Part shown: one piece after another, positions 1 through 12,700 of the stretch
Layout of the letters: each line of letters begins with the position of its first letter
How positions within the stretch are numbered: the first letter of the stretch is position 1
Assembly: GCF_034190915.1 (NCBI RefSeq)
Contig: NW_026947484.1
Location: 82,593,982-82,657,981 of the forward strand
DNA: 64,000 bases
From: Cavia porcellus
Lineage: Eukaryota > Chordata > Mammalia > Rodentia > Caviidae
Reading direction: 5' to 3'
Translations under genes and position numbers: made by a program
Notes under the pieces: model-generated
Database searches by the model: none
What the model was told of the DNA's origin: nothing
What the model saw: only the letters and a program-made list of their open reading frames with translations

Positions 1-299
1 TTATATATGCAAGACAATATATAACTCTCAAAAGGAAGAAGAATTTTAGTCAAAATGGAAGTTTTCACTCAAAGGTAAACGTGACGGCTGTGACTTGGGC
101 ATGTTTCGTTTTTTGGAAAATGTGGGTTTTTGAATTACAGTTTCTCTAGCTCTTTTGTATGGTAAAACTCAGTTGGATTGTATTGTATGAAATTAAATTT
201 AAGTACTAACATATTCTACTCTGATTTTTATTGAGAATTTTAATTTGATAAGAGCTTCTCCTTTTAAAAGTGTGGTTTTTATAATCTAGATGAGGTTAC

Positions 300-408
300 T
301 TTTTTTTTTTTTTTGTCTTTTTCCTTTTTATCGGTACCGGGGATCGAACTCATGACTGCCTGCTTGCAAAGCAGGCACTTATGCCGCTGAGCTAAATCCC
401 CAGCCCCC
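300..408 (-). mobile_element. ID-like tRNA-derived SINE
   Basis: On the minus strand it reads gggctggggatttagctcag, the A-box-like head, then a GCCTGC...GCAGGC arm, ttcgatccccggtaccgata and an A/T-rich tail. An 8-bp duplication gaggttac flanks it at 292-299 and 409-416. It is a tRNA-derived SINE, not a tRNA gene. Confidence 0.88.
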
Positions 409-762
409 GAGGTTACATTTTTAATATTCAAGATTTAAAAACTGTATTTGTAATATTTATAATGTATCAGTGTCAGTGTTCATGCTTTATAATTTCTTAC
501 TGTAATACTTCATAACCAGTATCTCTTATTAAAAATCACCTAAGATTTTGTTTTTATTAGAAAGTAGAAAATAAACCAAAAGGCATAAAAATAACAGTAA
601 ATATATTACTTTAATCTATCTCTTTACAGTTACTACTATTTGCTGTCATAGAACTATATTATGATTTTTAAGGGAATATTTTGAGTTAGAAAATAAAAGC
701 CCTTATTCCTGCTAACAAGGGACTTAAATTCTGGATTATTTTTTCTTTTTCTGTTTTTTAAA

Positions 763-895
763 GAGAAAGTCTCACTATGTAGTGCAGGCTAGGCTTGAAC
801 TTACTATGAAACCCTGGCTCCCCTCAAACTTGTGGCAATCCTTCTGTCTCAGACTTCTAGAGTGCTGGGATGTCAGGGGTGTTCCACTGTAACCA
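763..895 (-). mobile_element. B1-like SINE
   Basis: aaagtctcactatgtagtgc, aggctaggcttgaacttact, ...ctagagtgctgggatgtcag: reverse complement of a 7SL-derived B1. Confidence 0.72.
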
Positions 896-1714
896 TTTTA
901 AATTCCAGATTTGAGGTTTGAATCTTTGATGAAGTGAAAAGATGAAAATGTGGCAAATAGTTTAAAAACACCAAGTATTTGTTTACTAAGAGCTGTTGAA
1001 TTACGTTGACGGAAAAGCGTAGTTATGTTTAACATTTCATATATTTTGGTTTCAAACCCAAACTAGAATTATAGTACTTAAAGCCAGAAGGCAAGTTCCA
1101 AACCTGAAGTTTATTCAAGTTCTACAGACAAGGAAAACAACTCCATATATTAACAACAGGAAAGAAGATACCTTGTGATTTTAAGATAGCCAGTTGTTTG
1201 TGTGTTTTCTTTTGAAACTGTTACTCACTAAGTAACTTTCTAATTTGAGGAAAATCATATAACTAAGTAATGTCACATAGCTAAATAGGTTCATAACTTT
1301 TAAAATTTGTACTAAAAATTGGCAATTTATGGGTACGTGTATATAAACAGTATTACTTTGCATGGATTTGATTTGCTAGAAAAATCAGTGCATAGTATAT
1401 TTACCCATAGTTAACAAAGAAAAAGACATTATTGCCTTTGGATATTTAACATTTAACTTTTCATTTTATTGAATTTTTAGTCTTTTTAATAGTCCAATAT
1501 ATTAGATAATTTGATTTTTAGATAACGTGAATGTTTCTAAGCTGAAATCAGCTATGCCTGTTTTCAGTTTTTCTTTGAGTGGTTTAGTTTGTACCTTCTG
1601 GTGTTCTGAAGAATTTGAATTTTGCCTGGGCTATTATTCAGAAAATGAAAATGTTTATTTCCTGGGAGCTGGTTTATAAAAAGGCTGCATGTGGGAACAG
1701 TATCTTGGAAAGTA

Positions 1715-1925
1715 CCTTATGTAGTGGTTATTAGTAAAGACTTTGGTGTAAAAGGGACTTTCTGTTAATTTCTATTTCTTATTCCTAATAGCTGTGTGCT
1801 TTGTTAAGTAACTTCCCTCTTTTGTAGTTTAGTTTCCTTATCTGAGATACTACTACTGACCTTACAAGGCAAGGTGGCTTGCTGTGTAAATATTTAATTA
1901 CAGTGAGTAGAACTTAGCATTGAGA
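1715..1925 (+). mobile_element. MIR SINE
   Basis: Matches the MIR core in order: gtagtggttattagtaaaga, actttggtg, tagctgtgtgctttgttaag, taacttcc, agtttccttatctgaga, atacta, ...tagaacttagc. Ancient and decayed. Confidence 0.72.
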
Positions 1926-4015
1926 AAATGATCATAAAATATCTGTTGTCAGTGATCTTGTTTCAGTTAGGGATTTTAGATCCAGATCTTGATGTTTATA
2001 ATATCTTGACCATTTTACTATGAGGAGCGTATGTGCATCATTTCCACTTATTTGAGAGTACAAGGCAGAAGCCAAGGACTATTTTTATTATTATAGTCAA
2101 CACAGAAGAGTAAAAACAATTTATAGATGAAAACTAAAACTTTATTGATATTTTCCTTTTTTGTGTTCACAAGGCTTAATGGCCTCTCAAACTGTATCAT
2201 TTTCTGTTTTTTTTTTTTAAACATTGCCTAATGGCAATAACAACAGAAAATTAAGGTTCATTTTGCAAAAGCAGGAATATCTATGATTTGTTATCCTTGC
2301 TCATGTTACTTCATATTTCAAAATATATTTTAAGGAAATTTATGTTTGTAGCTCATACTGTAACTTTCATATACTATTATGGTTTTAACATAGGCAGGGA
2401 AACATAAATATTGATATTGTATTTTTAGTGTATCAATAATTGTTGGTGACTGAGAAATTCTTCATCTGATTATTAGTAATCATTTTGTGTTACAACATGG
2501 GAATTCAGAGTTTATGTCACGAAGATTACAAGTCCCTTAGATTGTGTTGGGAGTAAGGAGGAAAGACTTTCTAAAAGCAGAAAAAAATGATAGAATCTGA
2601 ATATATAGTTTTATACAGAAATTATAACTGTCAATCCTTTGATAATCTATTTCTTTCCGTCACTTTCATTCAGAATTGTGTTTTCATAATAAAGTCTAAA
2701 ACTCTGAAAGCAGAAAATACTAATCACATTTTAAAAATAGTTGGCCAGTTGGTTATTTAAAAGGTAAATCCTTTAATGGTATGTGTCACATTTTCCTGTG
2801 TACTGTACATAACAGTATAACCCTAAGAAAGCTGTTTTGGACTTATGCTCTAAGTGAGAAAACCATCTTCCAAAACTCAGCTGGCTTTTAAGTTGCCTGG
2901 GGCACTTTTTTATAGCTTCTTCTTGGGAAAACACAAGATTTTGGATCATCACAGCAACACAGATCAAAGTTGGGGAGCTGTGTCTCATTTAGAGGTGTGC
3001 CAGTCTCCTGTGTGGATATCCTAATGTCATTTACTTCCACTGTGGAACTTGTGGTTTTATGAATTTTGATAATGGCAAGCAGTCTGGGGAAGAGTAGAAA
3101 GATGATTACACTATGTTTCTTAAAAAGTTATTTTCCAACTATATCAAGAATAAGATTGTAGGCTTTCCATTGAGATTAAAGTACCATAAACTTGTTATCC
3201 AAAGCAAATTTGTTTCATGTTTTGAATCTACTGATACCACAACTTATTAGATACATAAGACAAATTCAGTGATATAGCAGTTTGATTATAAACATTTAAC
3301 ACATACAATGCTGAGAGTTTGTTTGGAGATAGAGTTGAGTATTGATGTTATTTGTACTTCTTTACATTTAATTAGTTACTTAGAACTACTGTGTACTCTA
3401 CAATCACTTTAAAAATTAATGCTTAGGGATCAGTGTGTTTCTAGTTAATGAGAACTTCCTTTATTGTTTGAAACATTAATCACATTTGTAAAGACGCACT
3501 TGGAGGTTATCCTGTGCCATATGTCTCAGGTGCCTCGTACTTTCCCTGACATTTTAATATAGAGAATATCTCTTGGCAGAGAAAAGAATTGATGGAGAGT
3601 TTTAGGCTTTATCTTGAAGGTAGAAGCTATGTTTGTGGCATTTGTACTCTAAACCTGGAGATAACAGTTCTTAACCTGCACATCATTAGAACTTAAAAAT
3701 ATGAAGTTACTACCCACGATTGTCACTACTAAGGAGAGCAAGATGAGCATGTTTAAAAGTCTTTGCAGGAATTGTGACACTTCTCAGTTCCACTCCCCCA
3801 AAATAAGACCTCACTTCTAGAGAATTAACGATATTGAAAATAGCTACTGGAATTTGAAAAATATATAATTATCCGCATGGCAGAAGCATCCTTTAAAGAC
3901 ATTTCAGCTTTAAAATGTATGAAATAATGGGAAAAAGTGTAGTCAACACTTAAATATGTAAATTATCATTTCTATTATGTTTCATTAGTATTATTTTTGG
4001 AACAGATATTCTTTT

Positions 4016-4123
4016 TTTTTTTTTTTTTTGTCTTTTTCTTTTTTTATTGGTACCGGGCATCGAACTCACGACTGCCTGCTTGCAAGGCAGGTGCTTATGC
4101 CGCTGAGCTAAATCCCCAGCCCC
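4016..4123 (-). mobile_element. ID-like tRNA-derived SINE, recent
   Basis: Same SINE as at 300, in minus orientation. A perfect 18-bp target-site duplication, tggaacagatattctttt, lies at 3998-4015 and 4124-4141, a sign of a young insertion. Confidence 0.92.
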
Positions 4124-7014
4124 TGGAACAGATATTCTTTTATAAACTTGTAAGTATGCATCATAAAATGCATAACCATTTCACTTTCTATCCTCAGGAC
4201 TTTACATCATCATTATTATTTTAGTTTCTCTTTGACTGCTCCTCATTGGGTTGTCTTTATATGTTTGTTCTTTACTTGATATTGAAACCCCAAGATGTTC
4301 ATCTAATCTGTACTGATGGTTTCATGCCCTCAAGGAGAAGGTGCCTCTCTTCATCACCTAGCAGAGTTCCCTATTCCATTTGTCTTGTTCCTACTTTCCT
4401 CTCACAGGACCACACATGCTCTTGCCTTTCTCCTCCGAGTAGCCTGCCTTATTCTTTCCCTTTGGTGTGCCTAGCATGTCTAGGCTCAGCTCTCAAACCG
4501 TCCCTATACACATTTGCTAACTGCAGGCTCAGCATTTCTTTCCTTAGATGGTCTTTGTCCTCTCACAGAAATTAGGTGGCTGCCTGATGTATGTTTGCTG
4601 CTCAGGGCGTGCAAAAATCTGATCCTATATTAAGACTTTTTTCAAATTGAGTTCAATTATCTTGAGGCAAGGAGAATGAAAGTGCTTTTCCCTTCTGTTA
4701 TTGAAGATTACACAGTCACTTAATTCAATGTGATAAAAAGGAATCCACTGAAGACTTGATTTTCTTCTTTCTTTAATAGACAGTGCCTATCAAATCCATG
4801 CAAGTGCATTTTTTTTTTAAAGAAGAGACTACTTGTTGATGGCAAATTAAAGTCACTACATTTCTATGAATTTTTCCCAGAATATAGGTTATGCATTTTT
4901 TACCTGTTTGGTGCACAGATTCCTAAAGAACGTTGATTACTGTTTTGGGGGAAGTCCAACATAGGGCATGTATGAGTAGTTGATATATTTTGTTTAGTAT
5001 TCAATTTCAATTATTATCTGAAATTGACTTTTTGTGGTAGTTAATGTTGCCTTTGCTCTTGTCTGTAAGAATGTCCTCTTGATTTCCAGAATAGTTCTTC
5101 TCTGCTTACGTATTTAATATTATAGTTAAGCATCATTTTCTAGCCCACTTTTAAAAACAACTGTACAGTAATTTAAATTAAAAGAAATTATGAGCTGATT
5201 AATAGAGCATATGCATGGAAAAATGGGACAGAGATACTAAAAACATTATGATGTTCCAGGGACCAATAATCTTGTTTTACTTTTCCTGTGAGTGTTATCA
5301 GGAGAGTAGGGCATGTTGTAGCCAAGTGAAGCACAATAGAGGGTAAAAGATACATGGAATGGTCTGTATGTTATCAGGTACTGTACAGATATGATACAGA
5401 TCATAATCAGATACACAGTAGTACCCTCATGCTTGTCTTCGTGGCATCTGAGTCAGAGAATGGCTGGCTATGCCTTCCTGTGTTTATTCTCTACTGAAAC
5501 CACATTATAGTCTCATCTGCACAGTCTAAGGATCTGTACCTACTAGATTGCAGGACACAACAATCCTATACTGTGTGGTATTTGTATGCACCTGTGCACA
5601 TACACAGTTATGATGCAGTACTTAGAAACATTTGAATTAAATTAATTATCAAGAGAATTCACAAAACCCTCTGGATAGATAAGGGCTCTTGGTAATGTGA
5701 ACACCTTGAAAACATTGTCCTGTTGTTCCCCAGAAGCAGGATTTAGTGAACTGCTTCAGATAGGCAGGCTCCCTCCAGTTCTTATCTAGCCCTTTCCCAG
5801 CAATACATGGAACTACTGGGGCCCTTGTATTTTTTGATACCTGTCTCACTGCGTTCACTCATTTACCTGGTTCTATGACTGAAATTGCTGCACTACAATT
5901 TCAGTATTCATTAGTCACATAGACAGTTAAATACATTATTTTGGTTGTATTTTTGTAGTTTAATTCTCATAAGATTAGCTTTAAAGTGGTTGTCCATGTG
6001 CAAGGTATGTGATAGTTGCTACTGAGGGGCACTACTGAGCATCTGTCTGGCTGACAGTTTGATTAATATAAGATTTGAAATGCTGATTATTTTACCTTAA
6101 AATCTCTGAAATGAGAACACAGAGTAAAGGAGTTGAGGTTCATGTATCCAGGCAGGAGCTTGTTCTCTTTCACTCCATGCTGCGGGTGGGCTTGCTGTCC
6201 TGACTTGCATAGACCACCTTCATGAGCCCTCAAAGTTTGCCTGAGTGAAGGTGACCTTGTACCCTGTGCTGACTCTGATGTAGCTGTCTGGTGTTCCTGC
6301 TTACAGTGCAGAGTCCAGGAAGGAGAAGCTCTTTTAAAAGGGAGCTGGTTTCTAAATTGATGGACCATTAATGTACATGCTTTCATCACTGTTAAGATTG
6401 GTTTGACCATATTGTGTTTGTGGAAATAGTAATTTATCAAACTTCACACTGTCTTTGGTTCCCTTGTCTACTCAACATCTGTTTTGCATGTCTCTAGCCC
6501 TCAGAGTTTTTGTTTTCTTTACAGTTACTCCAAGGCTAATAACAACTCATACTTTTTTTTTTTATTTAAAGAAAAGGAAAGAAAAGAATACATGGAGATT
6601 TAAAAAAAAAAGGGTAGAGATAATATAAACTTACAGAAAAACAAACGGTAAGAAATTGCTGGTTGATAAGTTACAAATTGACATCTTAGAAATAGCTGTT
6701 CATGTTATAGAATTAAAGCATTTAGAATGACATTAATAAAGTGACACTACAAACCCTTCTGCTCTATGATCGAACAAGAGCTCAGTAATATGGTTATCAG
6801 TCCTACACATTTGTTTTACTTCTCAAAGAGGGTAAGATTAAACATATCAAAACAGAACATAGCAGTTAAAAAAACAATTTAAAGAAATACAGATTTCGTA
6901 GCAAGCCCACTGGAGATCTTCATTGTCTATCTAACTGTCTCTAGTTTCTTACAAATAGTTGTGCCCATCTTCACCCACCTTATATACTTATTGTATATTA
7001 TAGAACTAATCAAA

Positions 7015-7705
7015 TCATTGGAGACTTTTTAGGTCCTCAAGTACCAAATTAGGGAAGACAATAGTAACTACCATCACATCTCTCATTCTCTTTGTCTGGA
7101 TATCATTTCTTTTTGCTAAATATGGTAAATTTTGCTTTAATATATCTGTGAATATTCTTTGTATTTCATTATTGGTTGCTCCTGCTTCCTCACTCACATT
7201 CTTTATTCTTAAGTTATGTATCTTTTTGTCATCTTCTAGTTTTTGAATTGCTTCTTTCTGGTTCCTTGTTATTTTTAAGAGGCTTTTTATTTCACGATCA
7301 TATGCCAAAAATCTCTCTTCAAGTTTCAGAAGGCTGTCTTTAGTTTCTGTCAAGGCATTTTGCCAGTGTTCAATGGAGTTTTTAGTTTCCTGGTATTCTC
7401 TTTGGATCTGTTTCATGCATTCTAAGTTATGTTTAAATTCTTCTTCAGAAGTTTCTCTTTCTTTTCTGATTTCCTCAGTTCTTCCATCTGTGTTCTCTTG
7501 GGCGGGGCTTGTCATTTCTTTAATTAATCTCTTTATATCTTGTCTCACTTGAATCAGGAGTACAGCTTTAAATTCCTCTATGAGATCATGAAGGTACTTT
7601 TTAATTTCGGCTGATGCTGTGTCAAGCAATGGATGGTTACTGTGCTTGTTCTCTTCGGTGTTTACTTCTCCTGGGCTTATTTTCTCATGTTGGGCAGCTG
7701 GAGAT
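7015..7705 (-). pseudogene. L1/HAL1 ORF1-like protein, coiled coil only (copy 1)
   Basis: Open frame with stop at 7015. It is open upstream to an A-rich tract near 7705, where an in-frame stop occurs. A TTG codon at 7629 could serve as a start in a naive call, but no good ATG starts the frame. The frame continues upstream into sequence resembling the N-terminal region of copy 2. The translation includes KQIQREYQETKNSIEHWQN and KLEERFLAYDREIKSLLKIT, heptad-rich coiled coil of L1 ORF1p, the RNA-binding trimeric chaperone of L1 particles. Homology to copies 2 and 3 fades just after the NLP.LAK segment; the RRM and C-terminal domain are missing, replaced by a short unrelated tail ending in DLKSLQ. 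It could be a decayed copy or a deliberately short ORF1 variant. Confidence 0.75.
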
Positions 7706-8422
7706 TTTTTTTTTTTTTATTTTTATCTCTTGTCATGTTTCTGGTTTCTTTCAGACTGTCCTGGGGTTCTCTGGCCCTCTCTGAATTGCTTAGGGCCTTT
7801 CAGAAGTGTGCTGACTTAAGTTTTTGCTGTCCTCCCCAATTTGCTGTTATCTGGGGTAGGCTGGGATGCAGGGGCGGTACAGGCTAGTCTCCAGCCTCTG
7901 CGCCAGTCAGTCCGTAAATTAGACTGTACTTTCTGGATGTCACTGAGTTGTGACTATTTTGTATTTGCTTGCTGGGCCCCAAGCAGAGGCTTGGTTTAGC
8001 CCCAGTATCTCCTGCCGGTTCTCTTTGTACCAGAAGCAGCTGACTAATGTCACTATGGCACAGGGTCCTGCCCAAATCCCAGCTGTTCTCTTCCAGACCT
8101 ATCTGTGACAGGAGCACCAGCACAGCAGAACTGCCCAAACTCAAGATGTCTCCCACCAGTTCTCTGTATGAGGCTGAAGCCAACACGTACTCAGGCTCTT
8201 CCCAATTTCAAGATGCCTTCCACTAGCCCTCCCTACAGGGGGGCTCAGTGACGCCACTGAGCTGTAGGTTCCGCCCAACTGTAAGATGGCTGCCACCAGA
8301 CTCTGTGTTATTGATGTCCCCGTGGTGGCGGGCACTGCCCCGTTCCAAGATGTTCTCTGGCCAACCCCAGCAGCCGCAGGGTCCCCAGTACCCACCAGGG
8401 TCCACGCCGCCCACCTTTCCCG

Positions 8423-8633
8423 CTCTCCCGGCACAGCGTGGATCGGTCAGAAATCCGCGCAGCGCCTGGTACTGGTACTGTGCGGAATGGTCAAAAATCC
8501 ACGCTGTGTGCACTCCCGGCGCAGCGCGGAGCGGTCAGAAATCCGCGCTGCATGCACTCCCGCTGCAGCGTGGAGCGGTCAGAAATCCGCCACGCTGCGT
8601 GCACTTCCGGCACAGTGCGGAACAGCGTTCGGC
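8423..8633 (-). repeat. 44-bp CpG-rich tandem monomers in 5' region of HAL1-like copy 1
   Basis: About four and a half units of 44 bp. The core cggtcagaaatccgcgc (or variants) begins at 8444, 8488, 8532 and 8576, exactly 44 bp apart each time. Units also share gcactcccggc and gcagcgcgga segments. The array is much richer in CpG than the surrounding intron. Its position near the 5' end of a LINE-derived element recalls the tandem promoter monomers of mouse L1; promoter activity here is inference. Confidence 0.85.
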
Positions 8634-9715
8634 TTTGTAGCTCAAGAATCTTTCAGGATCTCCTCTGGTGTAGCGAGGCAGTCAAAAGCCAACACAGCTT
8701 TTCCTGTTGGGTCCACAGGTTAAATTGTTGATTTAAAGGCGCGGGGTTTGCAGCCTCCCGTTTTCAGTCTTCACAGTCTCAGCACGACTTTAAATCCTCC
8801 AGCTGCACTGTCTTGGTTAATAAGAATCGTTATTCATTTGTCTGGCCCTCTCCACGTTGTCATATTCTAGCTTCTAATATGATTTCTCTGGAGAGACTCT
8901 TCGCCCAATCCTCTAGCAAGCCGCCATTTTCTCCACAACTCATACTTTTTGTAATCAAGGATATAAGGTACAGCCTCTTACACCTCTTTTAAGACATGCT
9001 TCATTAACACATGTCCTGAGCATCATAATATTGTCACATTTCCCACTGCTTTTCTGGTACCAGGAAGTGTGAATTTAGTGTAAACTGTTTCATGTGTGGT
9101 TTCTCTCAGTTTTGACATTTTTTTTCTTGGAGATTGTGAACTAATTGCTAATTTTGTTCTGTTTTATAAATGCTGTTATTAATATGATTATGTACTTTTC
9201 TAAAGTATGATCCATGAACTTTAAAATTTTTTTTTATTCTAAAAAGCAAAAGACAAGTGATATAGAATTTCAAAAAAATAGAAAATTAATACTAGTTAAT
9301 ATTGCATAGTGTTATCTTAGAAGTGGTAAATAGATGTAACTTGAGACCTTACTCATAAGTGAAATAAATCAAACTCACATGTGTAAATATTGTATTGTCT
9401 CCCTAGTATAAAAAGAAACTGAAAGTAATAAGATCCAAAATGTACAACTGATATTGTGAGATTTATGTGCTTTTATTAATGTGATTATATACAAAGAAGC
9501 CTCCATCTAGTGGCTTTCTTTTGGCAATTTTTTGTTGTTTTATGTAATGAAACAAAGCTCTAAAAAGGAGCATAGGGGAAAAGATAACCTAAAATGGTAA
9601 TCAGCGTTTACTTTTGTAATCCAGTTTCAGGTGATAGATTGTTAATGTTTTGTGTTTCATCAGAATTGGAGAGAGTTGAATATTTTCCTTTAACAAGAAA
9701 AAAAATAGACATTTT

Positions 9716-12700
9716 AATTTATTTAATTAATTAATTTATTTTAAAATTTTATTTAAGGAGAAAAAAAGGTACAAGTTATACAGAATTTCAGAAAAAATAA
9801 ATTATTAGGAAATCACTAGTTAATAGATAATTGTCATCTTAGAAATAGTTGTTCAAGTTACAAAATTAAAGCGTATATAGTGAACATTCAAACAGTGAGA
9901 CTGCAAACAGTTCTGTTCAATGATCGAATAAAACTCAGTAATATGGTTACCTATCTTGTACACTTAAATATACATGCAGTTAAGTCCTTTAGGGCACTTT
10001 CTTTTCCTCTTTTTTGTACAACGACAATTACACATTTTGGGTTTTATTACTCCCACTGTTCTTATTATTTTTTTGAAGAGAGTAAAACCAAATGTGACAT
10101 AATAGGACAGAGTCAGTCAAATCAAAAGGATGCACATAGTACATAATGTAAAAACAAAATACAAGGTAATCAACATGGTTACCATAATGCCTCTTGCTAT
10201 CTTAAAAAAATTGCCTATATCATCAGTTATAATAAAATTGAACAAAACAGTAAAGAACAAAACCAATAAAACCAAAACATTGGAGACATTAGAGGACTTC
10301 AAATGAAGATCATAGTCAACCAGAATGGGCATCATAATGAATCTTATTGTCTTCACAGTTGTTGCCTATACTTTCGAACTTGGTACTATCAAGCAAAACA
10401 GAATAGAGGAAAATCAGTAAAAACAAGATGGTGAGAGCAATACAGGGTTTCAAATCAAGTTAATAGGAAATCAAAGTGGGTTACTATATCATGCTATTTG
10501 TTATTTATTTTTCCCTTAATTAAAAGGCTAAAAATGAAAAAGTAAATAATAAAAAAAGGAGATTGAGATAAAAGAGGGTATAACAACAAAACAGTGCAGG
10601 TCAAAACATAACCATTTATGCAAAATAGTGTTTCGCCACAAGATAATCCTGACATAAAAGTAGTTCCCACAGTGTCTCTTTCCTTGAAATCTTTGAGTAT
10701 AACTTCATATACTGTAGCATCAAACATATCAAGACAATGTAAAACTATTCAAGAGAATGACAGTATTACAGGGTATTTAGAATCAACTAACAGAAAATGA
10801 ACAATGGTTTCTGTATAATCTCCTTGACTATAAAATTTTTTGTTTATATTATCACATATAATAAAATCCAATAAGATACAACATGTTAAGACTGATGGAG
10901 ACAAAAGAACAAAAGCTTGATGGGACTTCAAAACAAGATGATATTAAATCAGCACTACCTTTAATGATGTCTTGTTTTCTCCAAAATAGCTGTTCCTACC
11001 ATCCAACCTTCTCTGCCCCATTTCTGTTGAGTTCTTTTTCTGTCATTACTTGTCAGCTTGTCTTTTTCATTTTGCTTTCTGCTCCATTCATTGTGGCCTC
11101 TCTGCAATTGTTTCTAGAATCTTGGTATTTTTCTTTTTTAGAATATCCTGCAGTATTCTCTGTAGAGTTGAATTGATGGTTGCAAATTCCCCTAGTTCCT
11201 CTTTATCCTGGAAGCACCTTGTTTTTCCATCAATTTCTAGGGACAGTTGTGCAGGATATATCAATCTTGGCTGGAGCTTATTATCTTTCAAAGCTTGAAT
11301 TATTTCCCCCCTCACTCTTCGTGATTTGATGGTTTGTGCCTAGAAGTCTGCTGTAATTCTGATGGGTGTTCCCTTGTAAGTGATCTGTTTATCTTTGATG
11401 GCTTTTAATATTCTGTTCTTATATTGTATTTCTGGAATTTTGATTATTATTTGCCTGGGTGTTGTTCCGTTTGGGTTGTAGGTGGCTGGGGTCCTGTATG
11501 CCTCATACGTCTGAATATCTTTACCTTTTGCTAAATTAGGAAAATTCTCCTGGATTATTTCTGTGAATAGCTTTTGTAGTCCATTTATTCGAGTCCCTCC
11601 TTCTTCTTTTATGTTTTTAATTCTTAAGTTATAGATCCTCTTATCATCTTCTAGCCTTTGTATTATTGCTGTTTGTTTTCTTGTTATTTTTAACAAGTTT
11701 TTCATTTCATGCTCCCACCTTACAAATCTGTCCTCCAGTTCAGATAATCTATCCTTAGTTTCTTTCAAGCTGTTATACCAGCTTTCAATAGAGTTTTTAG
11801 TTTCCTGGTAATCTCTTTGAACCTGCTTCACATATTCTGTGTTTTCTCTATTTTTCCATCAAACAATTCTCCCCTTTTTTTCTGTTCTTCCATTCCACCA
11901 TCTGTTTTTTCTTGGGTGGTGCTTAGCATTTCTCTAACTATTCTACTTATTTCTTGCTTTATTTCATTAAATACTTCATTTTTGAACTCGTCTATGAGGC
12001 TCCGGAGATATCGCTTTATGTCTATTGGTGCCATGTCTGATATTGCATGTTTTCTGTGTTCATTCTCATTTGCATTTACCTTTCCTGGATCAGTGTTCTC
12101 AGGATTGGGGACTGAGGACCCTTTCTTATTGCTCCCTCTTCCCATACTTTTTGTTCCTTCCATACAAGCATATATAGGAGGCCCAGTTTTTTTTTTTTCT
12201 CTCTGTCTGTTACAGTTTGTTTGAATCTGCCAGCTAGGTGTTCCCACCCACTGTAGTGTACTAGGGAGACACAGACCTGGGTAGCCTCTGCTGGGCCCGC
12301 CCCTCCAGGTCAACCTACTGAATGTTTCACTGCTAGGGTGCACCGCCAGGCGCTGGGACCTGGTTTGGGCTAGCCTGCTGGATCTTAGTCCGCAGCGTCA
12401 CCAGGCCAAGTGCTTCCCACCAATCCTACTTGAGAAGGGAATATGTGACTAAAGTCACTGCAGTGTCCTGTTCCGGCTAGTCTCCCCGTTCCAGAATGTC
12501 CTCTGTTGGAGCTTCCTGGTCTATGAAAGGGTCCCTGTTCCTCTTACTCACCGCAGGTATCAGGGCTCCCTACCAGTTCCACTCTCAACTCCATTTGGTT
12601 CGCTAATTCCCGCTCTGAGAGCTTTTGCGTGCTCTCTCTCCGTGCTGTGCCGATTGGTACACAGCAGTGGTAGCAGGAAATTCAAATCGCAGCTTCCGGG

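Larger units (their letters stand above)
6558..8934 (-). mobile_element. HAL1-like (L1 ORF1-only) retrotransposon, copy 1
   Basis: Element of 2.4 kb on the minus strand. It is flanked by a perfect 16-bp target-site duplication, acaactcatacttttt, at 6542-6557 and 8935-8950. Reading 5' to 3' on the minus strand there is a GC/CpG-rich 5' region (about 8934-7720) with a 44-bp tandem array, an ORF1-like frame rich in coiled-coil sequence (about 7705-7015), then a 3' non-coding region of about 450 bp ending in an A-rich tail. There is no ORF2 (endonuclease/RT) and no space for one. The last ~250 bp (around 6640-6830) match the 3' ends of the copies at 9.7-12.9 kb and 58.2-61.3 kb. HAL1 (half-L1) elements of this design are known in mammals; exact subfamily assignment needs a repeat-library search. 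Confidence 0.85.

Noticed and set aside
300..408. tRNA gene
   Set aside because: A- and B-box-like text is present, but it has a poly-A/T tail and target duplications and recurs many times: a SINE.
4246..4575. 109-codon + strand frame
   Set aside because: Pyrimidine-rich sequence with no homology, no splice context and low-complexity Ser/Leu/Pro composition.
8141..8731. Several overlapping frames of 96-145 codons on both strands
   Set aside because: They lie in the GC-rich 5' region and the 44-bp array of HAL1-like copy 1; tandem repeats keep frames open.
11050..12224. Plus-strand frames of 82-135 codons opposite ORF1 of copy 2
   Set aside because: Shadows of the minus-strand ORF1-like sequence.
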